Origin: a virus
Reading direction: 5' to 3' (one strand)
Virus record (IMG/VR): IMGVR_UViG_3300029319_000063
Span: 1-55,568 of that record
Length of the DNA stretch: 55,568 nt
Shown: piece by piece, positions 36,501-44,838 of the stretch
How positions within the stretch are numbered: the first letter of the stretch is position 1
Layout of the letters: every line of letters starts with the position of its first letter
Notes under the pieces: model-generated
Seen by the model: the letters and a program-made list of their open reading frames with translations, nothing else
What the model was told of the DNA's origin: nothing
Database searches by the model: none
Program-made: the position numbers and the translations under genes

Positions 36501-39500
36501 GAACCACTAACTATAGTAACAGGATTAGGTGCAGGACCTGGAAAAGGATGATCAACAGAACCTGTTTCTTGTAACACACCATACAAATTTACTGAACCCG
36601 ATAATACTGGTTGATTAAAAATATTTAAAGTTGCTGAACTTTCAACTGAATATTCATTCATTTTTGCATATGCATATTCTGTATCAAGTTTATCTTGAAT
36701 ATATTGAAAATCTAAATCTAATTTACCACCTGTTTCTAAATAACCCAACTCTCTTTGAATAGTTCTATAATATATACTTTTATCCGAAACTCCTCCAATA
36801 GTAATATTATTTTCATCAAAGGGTAAGAATACTTCATTATCTTCATTTGATGAAATGTTTATTCTATATTTAAATTTCATGAAGTTAGACACACCACAAT
36901 AGTTTTCATCATTTATTATAAATTGTCCACCAGCACTATCACAATATTCTTGATCTACTCCAAATATATTAGGTGTTGGATTGTCAAATACATTATACCA
37001 TGGAGGAACAGATGTTTCATCTGTTTCATCAACTTGTGATATATAACATCTAGTTCGACAAGCTTCATCTTTATAAACATTGAACATGTAACCTGACACT
37101 TCATATATTCCTGGTCTGGTATATGTATGTTTTATTATTTTTCCAAATTCAAGTTTTTCAGGATTATATTTAAAATCGAAATCTTGTTCTTCTCTCGTTG
37201 TTTCATCACCCCAATCAACTATACCAATATAATAATCATACTTATCAGAATCTAAATCTTTTCTTGATCTATTATTAAATAAAAATTGGGCGTCTATTGT
37301 AGTTCCTGGAGCTACACCTTCTCTTGGTGTAAATAGAAAATAAAATTCACTTGGAGCTGATGTATTTTTATAATACTCAGGAAATGTTTCTTTACTATAA
37401 TATTCGTGAGCTGTGGCTTTTTTTTCTCCAGATTTAACATCTTGATATTGAGCTCTTTTAGTTGTGGAGTTAACATCAGGTGTAAAATAACCAGCACTGA
37501 AATCATCAATACCTGACATACATGCAGTATGATCTGTACAATCTTGTGCGTCCACACCATCACCTCCTGGAGCTTCACAATTACAACCACTACCATTATT
37601 TATTCCACCCAAACAAGTTCCAGCAGTTCCCTCTCCCACATGCTCTATGTTTACACAATAACCATCTAAATGATTTTTGTAAAAAGGTATATCAAGGTTT
37701 TTTTGTAAAGAACTATATGTAGAACCTATAAGCTTCCATTCTGATATATCATCTTGAACAAAATGTTGATTTTCTTCATCGAAGAAAAAACAACCTAAAG
37801 GTAATCTATTAAATAAATTATTTTCTTTCCACCAATATTCTCTATTAAGATAATTAGTTGTACCATCAAGGTAAGGAATATTTATAGCTTGTTCTGGAAT
37901 ATAAATTTGATCTGTTGGAGTATCTCGTAATTCATTTTTTCTTAAAGTTTGTTTTATTTTAAAAATACCATCTATATTTATATCTTTTTGAAGCCTCACT
38001 TTTGTACCTAAACTACCAGTAACTGCCACATCAAAAAAATAAGTACCATCAGTATCTAATGTTTTTCCATACCCACAATTTATAAATGTTTCGAAAGTTT
38101 TCATACCCGCCATATTTTGTGTATCTGGATTTGTATTGGGGTTATCAATAAACCAAGTACATGGTTGTTCTCCAGATGCACCATCATCAATTACCTCACC
38201 TGTACTAACATCTTGTGTAACTCTTTGATTTACTGTAAAACCAGGTTCAGGACCTGTTTGTTCGTCTTTTATTTTTCTATCTATTCTATATTGATATGTA
38301 TAAACTACCTCATTAGAATTTTGAAACTTCCAACCACCAAAATTAGGGTTATAATCATCACCATTAAAATTTGTATTTTGACCGAAATTATCATTACCAA
38401 CAGGTTTTATAAGATAATAATCCAATCCTAATCCAGTAGAACTCTGAGGTACGATTGAAATATCACCATAAACACAATTTAAATTATAATTTTGTGTAGC
38501 TGTAGGGTCATAGTTAATAGCTGTAGGATCTGTACATCCCTCACAATCATTATCACCACCACATTGGCCACAAAAATCTAATATTGTAGAACAACTACTA
38601 TCATTTTGATTATCAACCTCACATGAACAATCACCATTACAATCAAGCCATAAACAAACTCCATTGTCAATAGTATAATCAGGACTATAATTACATGCAG
38701 TTGAATCCATACATCCAACACATTCATTTGGTGGAGATTCTCCATTTCCAGGATTATAACATACTTCGCATAAATCTAAAACTGAACTACCACCACAAAC
38801 ACCGGCACAATCTACTATAGTTAAGCCTTCACAAACGCCTTGACAATCCATAGCCCAATTAGGTGGACAAACACCATTAAAAATACTACTTTCGTTTCCA
38901 GTTTGATATAAAAGTAAAGCTTCAGTATAACCCAATTCATCAACCAAATCAAAACAACCTGTTACTAAAGTTGATGTATTTCCACCAAAACAATTTCCAC
39001 AATCATCTATATCTGCACCATAACCTGGTTCACCTTCACAAGTTCCTGCACAATCTATTGGTGTAGCTGTAAGTACACAATTACCACAATCATCTATAAA
39101 TGAAATTCCACCACAAACTCCAGCACAATCTACAATACATGGATTGTCACCACTCCCTATGTTTTGTCCGTTATCATCACATGTACTAGGACAGAAAAAA
39201 GTATCATCATCATCCAATTGATTTAAAACCCAACCATCAGGAACAAATTCAAAACAATATGTTCTAGAAACATCTGCATTTCCAAGACCATCACCATCTG
39301 AATCTTCATAATAAGTTAATACTTGACTTTCTTCACAACAATTTTCGTATCCATCTGCATCTTCTACATGATTACCAAAACACTCTCCAGCACAATCTAA
39401 ATCACTATCAGCCTCATGTCCTGAATTACCACCAGAACAAATACCACATGAATCAAAGAATGCAGTACCTCCAACATCACCATCATGATTTGGAGTTCCT

Positions 39501-42500
39501 ACAACACAATCTCCATTACAATCCATATCACTATTGGCTATGTGGTCTGTTGTTCCACCTGAACAAACTCCACAATCATCAATAAATGCATTTCCATTTT
39601 CGACTCCAGCACAATCTTCTGGATAAGTACAACAACCGTAATTTGAACCTAAAGCGGTACCAATACAATCAAAATAGTGTCTAGCTTCATAGTCAGAAGC
39701 TTGAGGGTCTCTACAACCTTTTGCTGTTAATCCTTCTAAAAGAATAGTATCACCCTGATGAAACATAATAACACCAGGTCCCCAAACATCATCAGTACCT
39801 TTACATTTGTTTGTAAAGTTACAACCATGATTTACAACTCTACCTAAATCAAAGTTATTGTTAGATGTATACCAATGTATCGTTTCAAAACATTCATTAC
39901 CTATACCATCACCATTAGTATCTGCTCTTTGAGTTCCTGGTGGTTGATTGAATGTGGATGCACCAGGACAAAAACCTGAATCAGGATCAACTCCATCACC
40001 ACAATCTTTTGATGTATTTAAAATTGAAAAATAATTAAAATTATCGGATTCTCCTCCGTATGGTAAATAATGACATAAATCACAATCATCTAATCCATAA
40101 TCATTTCCTGTATAATAATCACCTGTGGTAGCGTTGTTATCACAATAATCATTGTTGTCACCAGAATTTAATACATGACCACCAGGTAAATCTTCCTCAC
40201 AACCAGTCCAAGGTGCATCAGCGTTACCTATACCATCACCATCTATATCTGCATAATAAGTTACAGGTCCAGGTAAGTTACACCCACAACCTAAATCTGT
40301 ACCTTCACCGAAACAATTTCCACTACAATCCGTTTGAGGGCCTCCACCCTCTTGGATATTAGTACCACCACAAATTAAACATGAATCAATACCAATTCCA
40401 TAATTATCATCGTTAGGGCAATTACCAGCACAATCTTGATTGAGAGCTGTATATGCATAATATGGTATTCCACTTTCAGTAAATAATTGAGTTTGTGTTA
40501 CAGGATAATTAGAATGACTAACGTCACCATCATTTAAACTTGAATATAAAACAATGTGTCCAGTATCACCTCCTACACAACTTCCACATTCATCTATTTG
40601 TGCACAACCAGTTATATTATCATCATCACATGTATCAGGAGTACAATCGTTATTACAATCTTGGCCATATACACCACCATATCCATTAGTGTTATCAATA
40701 ATACCAGTAGTACCACCAATACAAACATTACACTCATTTAGATACGCTTCTCCGTTACATGTATCATTACAATCACATCCCAAAAGTCCATTTAAACATT
40801 CAAATGTACCTGTAGCACATCCAAAATTTACAGTGGCTGAAGAATCATATGCACAATTAGTGTCATCCATACAACCATAAACATCATTTCCTGGAATACC
40901 AGGTCCTATATATTCAACATAACCTTCAGGACATTCATTACATGTTGTTGGAACTTCTTGTAAATAATTTGAAACATTGGAATCATCACACAAACCTGTA
41001 TTGTTATAATCTTGACAACATATTAATGGATATGTACATGAACCATCATCTATATTTGCATCAGAATCATAATTACACGCTTCACTATCTGTACAACCAA
41101 ATATTGGTGCAATAGTTTCTGCACATGGTGTACCACGTATGTATAAACTTGATTGCCAACACTCTATTGTTGAATTATCATCAAGACATTCATCCGAAAA
41201 TATTAATTCTAATGTAGAACCTCCACCAGCTATTGAACCATAAGCATAAGGTTGAGATGCATCCCAAGACGATACATCATCCATTATTGGGTTTGTATTA
41301 AAAGTATCAATAAGAGTTCCATGTATATCTCTTATTGAAATAGATTCTCCATTATTTGATAAGTTTCCATTATACAAGTATCTATTTTCACATGAATAAG
41401 ATCCTCCACCACCATTATCAAATCCTTCTTGTCGCATAAATAATAAAAATTCACCAGGTTGAATTATAACCCTTGACATTCCACCAAGTTGAAATTGGTC
41501 GTCTATTTCAATTGGTCTAGCACCAGATGATAATATGTCAATAAAACCTGTTGTATCAATTGGATAATTAGATGAATTATACATCTCAATAAATTCATGT
41601 GTAGCTTCTAATCCAGTAATTGGGTCTATATGAAATTCTGTAAATAAAAATGTTCCACCCAAAAATGTTCTAAATGTAGAACTATTCCATGGAAGAGAAT
41701 TAGGTAATCCTGGAGAGCCACCTTCTATACCAGATCTATACCAATTAGAACCACAATTATTATCCAATTCATCATTGATTAAAACAATAGAAGAAACATT
41801 AGATAAAACATTAGATGGCCAACTATCCAAACAACTATTTATACCATCATCTAATGTATCTTCAGTTCCAGCAAAGTATCTTACTCTTTCAACTAAGTTA
41901 CCTCGATGATTATTGTTTGCTGAAGAACCTGCTAATGTATCTTGAACACTTGGGTTAGCATCTCTTAAAACAATATTTTCTGATGTGTTTGATAATTCTC
42001 TACTCGCACCTGTACCACTCTGCCATTCATAAAGATTTGCAACATCATCATTACTTCCATCGTAAGCTATTAGATGTTCAAATGTTCTATAATCATCTCC
42101 CTCTGGACATGCACTAGCATCACACGATTCATTTGTTGTCCAAATTTCAGTATCAGCTGAAATACAATAACATTTTCCATTATAAGCTTCGGCGTTGTTT
42201 GCAAAAACCATTCTACCATAAGGTTCTAATGATGAATTAATTGGTAATCCACCTCTCCAATTATCACCACATCTATTGTATTCTGTAGCGTTATTTGTAA
42301 ACATAGCAATGGACAAACCTTTTGTTGAAATAGTTTCGTTACTTACATTTTGTATTTCAAAAAACTCCCAAGTAGCTTCGTCATTATTTTGATCTTGTGC
42401 AGTAATTTGTTTAACACCATCTATAGTGTAATGTATTTCTGAAATTTTTATTTTATCTGTAAAATCAAAATATTCACAACTTCCATCATTGTTAGTTACA

Positions 42501-42892
42501 GTAGAATCATAATTTTCTGCGTATACATCTGGACAACCATCCACTTCTAAAATATCAAAAAATATTTGTGTTAGGTTTGTATCAACATGATTTGGAACAT
42601 CAGGAACTTCCCAAGTTACTGGTTCACCACCTTCTTCGGTAACACCATCTAATAATGTTCCTGCTGGAGTCTCAAGTTTAAAACTTAATGTAGTTCCACC
42701 AGGAAAGCCTACTACAGTAACACTACCACCAAAATCAATTTGAGGGGTATCTCCAATTGGTTCAAAATTTCCTGTTAGGATTCCTGTTAAACCTGTATCT
42801 TCACCATTGGAATAAGCTCTCCAAATATATTCTCCAGAAATATCAAGATTGTTATCTAATGTTGCTGTAGCTATTACGACGGTTACATTCAT
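33581..42892 (-). CDS. Giant mosaic virion protein: lamin-tail, Cys-rich array, PKD-like and amidohydrolase-like domains
   Basis: A 3103-residue protein. Lamin-tail-like domains lie near residues 140-260 (KISEIHYTIDG...WEFFEIQNVS) and 405-560 (LFTEFHIDPITG...HEFIEMYNSS). Residues about 600-1475 are a Cys-rich array: GCTDSEACNYDSDA and related repeats, at least eight DxCGxCxGG-type units (DDCGVCSGG, DSCGICSGG), DCAGVCGG-type units, and two metal-binding motifs (YYADIDGDGIG, YYEDSDGDGLG). A PKD-like fold (DWGDE...HTYTRPGIYEVSG) is near 1880-1940. The module INQVRFFNRGDYTMDKMLGF near 2150 precedes a hydrolase-like domain at about 2180-2600 (APHSPRTLRP, DDPNYYHY, LVIDFHGAG, QFEMSR). The C-terminus matches the 1353-residue paralogue. 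ATG 42892 follows GGGGAA; a candidate late promoter lies 26 bases upstream. It is probably a tail adhesin carrying an enzyme. Confidence 0.65.
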   Translation of the reverse strand: MNVTVVIATATLDNNLDISGEYIWRAYSNGEDTGLTGILTGNFEPIGDTPQIDFGGSVTVVGFPGGTTLSFKLETPAGTLLDGVTEEGGEPVTWEVPDVPNHVDTNLTQIFFDILEVDGCPDVYAENYDSTVTNNDGSCEYFDFTDKIKISEIHYTIDGVKQITAQDQNNDEATWEFFEIQNVSNETISTKGLSIAMFTNNATEYNRCGDNWRGGLPINSSLEPYGRMVFANNAEAYNGKCYCISADTEIWTTNESCDASACPEGDDYRTFEHLIAYDGSNDDVANLYEWQSGTGASRELSNTSENIVLRDANPSVQDTLAGSSANNNHRGNLVERVRYFAGTEDTLDDGINSCLDSWPSNVLSNVSSIVLINDELDNNCGSNWYRSGIEGGSPGLPNSLPWNSSTFRTFLGGTFLFTEFHIDPITGLEATHEFIEMYNSSNYPIDTTGFIDILSSGARPIEIDDQFQLGGMSRVIIQPGEFLLFMRQEGFDNGGGGSYSCENRYLYNGNLSNNGESISIRDIHGTLIDTFNTNPIMDDVSSWDASQPYAYGSIAGGGSTLELIFSDECLDDNSTIECWQSSLYIRGTPCAETIAPIFGCTDSEACNYDSDANIDDGSCTYPLICCQDYNNTGLCDDSNVSNYLQEVPTTCNECPEGYVEYIGPGIPGNDVYGCMDDTNCAYDSSATVNFGCATGTFECLNGLLGCDCNDTCNGEAYLNECNVCIGGTTGIIDNTNGYGGVYGQDCNNDCTPDTCDDDNITGCAQIDECGSCVGGDTGHIVLYSSLNDGDVSHSNYPVTQTQLFTESGIPYYAYTALNQDCAGNCPNDDNYGIGIDSCLICGGTNIQEGGGPQTDCSGNCFGEGTDLGCGCNLPGPVTYYADIDGDGIGNADAPWTGCEEDLPGGHVLNSGDNNDYCDNNATTGDYYTGNDYGLDDCDLCHYLPYGGESDNFNYFSILNTSKDCGDGVDPDSGFCPGASTFNQPPGTQRADTNGDGIGNECFETIHWYTSNNNFDLGRVVNHGCNFTNKCKGTDDVWGPGVIMFHQGDTILLEGLTAKGCRDPQASDYEARHYFDCIGTALGSNYGCCTYPEDCAGVENGNAFIDDCGVCSGGTTDHIANSDMDCNGDCVVGTPNHDGDVGGTAFFDSCGICSGGNSGHEADSDLDCAGECFGNHVEDADGYENCCEESQVLTYYEDSDGDGLGNADVSRTYCFEFVPDGWVLNQLDDDDTFFCPSTCDDNGQNIGSGDNPCIVDCAGVCGGISFIDDCGNCVLTATPIDCAGTCEGEPGYGADIDDCGNCFGGNTSTLVTGCFDLVDELGYTEALLLYQTGNESSIFNGVCPPNWAMDCQGVCEGLTIVDCAGVCGGSSVLDLCEVCYNPGNGESPPNECVGCMDSTACNYSPDYTIDNGVCLWLDCNGDCSCEVDNQNDSSCSTILDFCGQCGGDNDCEGCTDPTAINYDPTATQNYNLNCVYGDISIVPQSSTGLGLDYYLIKPVGNDNFGQNTNFNGDDYNPNFGGWKFQNSNEVVYTYQYRIDRKIKDEQTGPEPGFTVNQRVTQDVSTGEVIDDGASGEQPCTWFIDNPNTNPDTQNMAGMKTFETFINCGYGKTLDTDGTYFFDVAVTGSLGTKVRLQKDINIDGIFKIKQTLRKNELRDTPTDQIYIPEQAINIPYLDGTTNYLNREYWWKENNLFNRLPLGCFFFDEENQHFVQDDISEWKLIGSTYSSLQKNLDIPFYKNHLDGYCVNIEHVGEGTAGTCLGGINNGSGCNCEAPGGDGVDAQDCTDHTACMSGIDDFSAGYFTPDVNSTTKRAQYQDVKSGEKKATAHEYYSKETFPEYYKNTSAPSEFYFLFTPREGVAPGTTIDAQFLFNNRSRKDLDSDKYDYYIGIVDWGDETTREEQDFDFKYNPEKLEFGKIIKHTYTRPGIYEVSGYMFNVYKDEACRTRCYISQVDETDETSVPPWYNVFDNPTPNIFGVDQEYCDSAGGQFIINDENYCGVSNFMKFKYRINISSNEDNEVFLPFDENNITIGGVSDKSIYYRTIQRELGYLETGGKLDLDFQYIQDKLDTEYAYAKMNEYSVESSATLNIFNQPVLSGSVNLYGVLQETGSVDHPFPGPAPNPVTIVSGSYNKGYGELAKDNYFGNADINQVRFFNRGDYTMDKMLGFVNIAPDKSFQLIEGSGAVLITAPHSPRTLRPTALSYDPDGQYPAWDHAPDYYTGAMAYQVGKMTNSHVLIATHMQDDPNYYHYIGYDYFGRTGNTATPAFSGMEGQLHPFKKKLKEYLLEHPEIKLVIDFHGAGDYRPFAVDIGVAYPNKNRDPNGSYVKGYTDFGWYSNNTEGFNLYPLSEHDFNFDFPGPASPIKNRFWDGSLDSQWDTFSDMDTYAPSMVTDLGKGLTSPQNPNGDSLLLKLIEILNQNDIGDGEGYHDRRNSGLYEYADGLNIAYEYFAGEYLEQDSHSCPDRQDNQYNLAGYLNECDLGIYDDCTDAWELYLDGNYYCAEPGVKKPIVIGRDFTAGAQYTVTRFVTLDATVSDSFVDDGGDDGGGSNDPAGFIGNVDAFQFEMSRNHRTFELDEPRDLRMYKAMSEFIAYVNNHYGNESVIPNFDSDEFKNTYEKTYDFYHNFLKPQGEILLDDSIALSQHPDNPGSKRYWKNIIPSNYDITWRDGFIDYSIELNNILRRGGENELTIKPIDTILNSNQTFSICLPDESIGGIGLDGESDCELLYDDISFNKYSNNNSPLQITSTHDTPLSDNIVYWNLGNMMIGSEEFNTMFDGDNNVERITWIKNGKKRNSTYYDGSWSSDGESLNVLEQGRYYLFEMYVSVDLQRDELENNKILPTVLKHSKKIDIESNQEWLSRTTNVHRQLDDIEFINPPDSDSGFGEIIKVENVKPYYPVLPKFDLFGKFSSEENLQKSEIEVEVGTQKWDVEGNPIGEDPGTCECNSAGLVDDYNCNYGYDAQCIFVSNGVFDCECLLIQGEVNEEGDSPGDDDLFGIDALIENNIPFGSPDRLWYEYDESSPALNDDYSSNLLNIYTQAIVDINFSEIDVDENRLPNNSGVELYNYVFGDYKVLFDEDTRIPSKGDFENLPQIRKDKGRAY
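35080..36350 (-). other. Putative N-formylglutamate-amidohydrolase-like catalytic domain inside the 3103-aa protein
   Basis: Within residues about 2180-2600 the order of motifs is VLITAPHSPRTLRP, DYYTGAMAYQVGK, THMQDDPNYYHY, KLVIDFHGAGDYRPFAVDIG and finally VDAFQFEMSRNHRT. The PH start, DxHG middle and QxExxR end resemble the N-formylglutamate amidohydrolase superfamily, metal-dependent amide hydrolases of the peptidase M14-like fold. A Cys-rich insert (CPDRQDNQYNLAGYLNEC to YYCAEPGV) sits before the last motif. The substrate is unknown; peptide or gamma-glutamyl bonds at the cell surface are one possibility. Confidence 0.5.
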
Positions 42893-42917
42893 TTAATTAA
42901 ATTCCCCAAGGTTTTTA

Positions 42918-42931
42918 TCATATATAAATAT
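42918..42931 (-). promoter_or_regulatory. Candidate late promoter element upstream of giant virion gene
   Basis: The minus-strand 14-mer ATATTTATATATGA is identical to those near 6730 and 53340. It lies 26 bases before ATG 42892, in the 54-base gap that separates the baseplate genes from the giant tail genes. The rest of the gap holds GGGGAA, the ribosome binding site. Confidence 0.45.
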
Positions 42932-42946
42932 TTCACTTTTATATTT

Positions 42947-44824
42947 TTAACTATTGTTTGTAAATTTGAAATAACCTGATACACTACATCCCTCTGGTCC
43001 AGCAGTGTTAGTTGCGGGTGTTGTTATAGAGTAATAAATACCTGCTTTCAAATCACTTCCTAACCAACCACCTATAAAAGATAAATAAGTTGGAGCATTT
43101 ATGTATTGATTATCAGGACTAAACATTGTAATTGTTTGAACCGTAGTTCCATCACACCAAGTTAAAGGTATTGTACCTTCTGGATCTTCAAACCAAGAAT
43201 TGTCTAAAATACTTACAGGATATTCTATGTCTGGTGGTAATAACATAGCGACACCACTCCATGTATTTGGTGATATGTAAATAGTTGGCCAATCAGGTTC
43301 TTCCACTAAATTATCATCTGCAGTTGATGGTAAACATCTTGTTGCTCCATCATCTACCACTGGATCTAAATAACTTGTACATGTTACACTACCATCATCT
43401 AAATTATAATCAGCTTGAATGTTATTATCTGTGAGAGTATAAGGTAATCCTAAATATGTAGTTAGTAATGTATAATCAGTAAGATTTTCATTTACTAAAT
43501 CAGTCAAATTTGTTATGGTTGATTCTAAACCTGGTATACTATCTACTTGTCCTTGTAATTCTAAAACTTGAGCTTCTAAATCCGATACCAAAGAATTAGC
43601 ATTATCTAAATTAGATTGTATTATAGTTATAAAGTCAGATAATTCACTTATTGCACTCTCATTTGAAGCAATAGTATCATTTAAATCTGCAATTTGAGTA
43701 TTTAAATCCGTAATTTCAGTCTGAAATGTTGTGAAATAACCACCAATTGTTAAAGAATATAATGAGTAATCAACATTTGATAAATCATCATCAGGAAAAT
43801 ATAAATTTATTTGAGCTATAATATCTGCAAAATATGATTCATAATCACTTATAGTATTTTGTAATGATGTATTTTGACTTTCTAAATCACCAATTAAAAA
43901 TTGTAATGTTTGTATTTCAGAAACATAGTAATTTATTGTTTCATTTAATTCTACATTAACATTATCAATATATATTTGTAAATTATCAGAAAGTTGAGGA
44001 TTTACTTCTATAGTATCTTCAAACTCAGTAGATAATATATTTGCTATTTGTCGTAATTCATTGAAATACCATTCAAGTTCTGTAGAGGTTTCTGGAGAAG
44101 ATGGTGGTATGTAAATATCAAATATATCTGGATAAGGACTATTTCCTAATATTATTTGAACCGAAGCAACAATATCAGATACATTGAGTATCCCATCATT
44201 GTTCATATCTCCTGGTAAAATATCTAAACTAATACCATCAAGATTATAACAACAACAATTATCATTGAGCCAATCACCATTGTAATTGTTTGTAGGTAGT
44301 GTTTCATCTAGCCAAGCTTGACATGTAGTTGGATTAGTAGGACATGACCAGTTTCCACTATAAGTACCATCATCAAAATTTAAAGCTAATCGGTCTGAAC
44401 ATGTAAGAGTAGGAAGAGGAATATCATCATTATCATCATCATCAGGTTCAGTTTGTCGTAAACATGTAAAATGTGCACATATGAAATTTTCAGGACAATG
44501 TCTATCTCGAACACATTCTCTACAGGTATTACCACTACAATATATTTCAGGTTCTCCACCCACCGATATTGCACCCATACAATCACGATTTGTTCCATCA
44601 GCATTGTTTTGATTATCAAAACATTCGAAAGTAGGCATAACGGGATCATCATCTATTGGATCAAGATCTGGAGTACTATCTATTGGGTCATCATCATCAA
44701 AATTTAATGGTGTATTATTTGAAGGAGGTTTTAAAAATATATCTGATGGTAATTTAAATTCATCCTTTAATAATTTTAAAACATCTTCTAATGCTTGTTT
44801 TTCTTTTTTATTATGTCCTGGCAT
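42947..44824 (-). CDS. Coiled-coil structural protein with dockerin repeat and Cys-rich N-terminus
   Basis: A 625-residue protein with four parts. Residues 1-45 are charged, beginning MPGHNKKEKQALEDVLKLL. Residues about 60-195 are Cys-rich (CFDNQNNADGTNRDC, CSGNTCRECVRDRHC, CSDRLALNFDDGTYSGNWSC). A single dockerin-type repeat GDMNNDGILNVSDIVASVQ lies at about 203-221. Residues about 255-440 form a long coiled coil with heptads such as LNTQIADLNDTIASNESAIS. A C-terminal beta domain (WSGVAMLLPPDIEYPVSIL...) ends the protein. The coiled coil suggests a trimeric fibre or whisker-like rod displaying the C-terminal domain. The ribosome binding site is weak (GTGAGTGA), so coupling to the upstream gene may matter. 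Precise role is unknown. Confidence 0.58.
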   Translation of the reverse strand: MPGHNKKEKQALEDVLKLLKDEFKLPSDIFLKPPSNNTPLNFDDDDPIDSTPDLDPIDDDPVMPTFECFDNQNNADGTNRDCMGAISVGGEPEIYCSGNTCRECVRDRHCPENFICAHFTCLRQTEPDDDDNDDIPLPTLTCSDRLALNFDDGTYSGNWSCPTNPTTCQAWLDETLPTNNYNGDWLNDNCCCYNLDGISLDILPGDMNNDGILNVSDIVASVQIILGNSPYPDIFDIYIPPSSPETSTELEWYFNELRQIANILSTEFEDTIEVNPQLSDNLQIYIDNVNVELNETINYYVSEIQTLQFLIGDLESQNTSLQNTISDYESYFADIIAQINLYFPDDDLSNVDYSLYSLTIGGYFTTFQTEITDLNTQIADLNDTIASNESAISELSDFITIIQSNLDNANSLVSDLEAQVLELQGQVDSIPGLESTITNLTDLVNENLTDYTLLTTYLGLPYTLTDNNIQADYNLDDGSVTCTSYLDPVVDDGATRCLPSTADDNLVEEPDWPTIYISPNTWSGVAMLLPPDIEYPVSILDNSWFEDPEGTIPLTWCDGTTVQTITMFSPDNQYINAPTYLSFIGGWLGSDLKAGIYYSITTPATNTAGPEGCSVSGYFKFTNNS

Positions 44825-44838
44825 TTAGTTCACTCACT

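Noticed and set aside
13778-44824. Evidence for a cellulosome or a Bacteroidetes chromosome from dockerin, GCTD and DGDG motifs
   Set aside because: The genes are interleaved with phage baseplate genes, have no signal peptides or T9SS tails, and strong AGGAG sites are present, which is unlike typical Bacteroidetes genes. The modules may have come from such bacteria, but host assignment is not justified.
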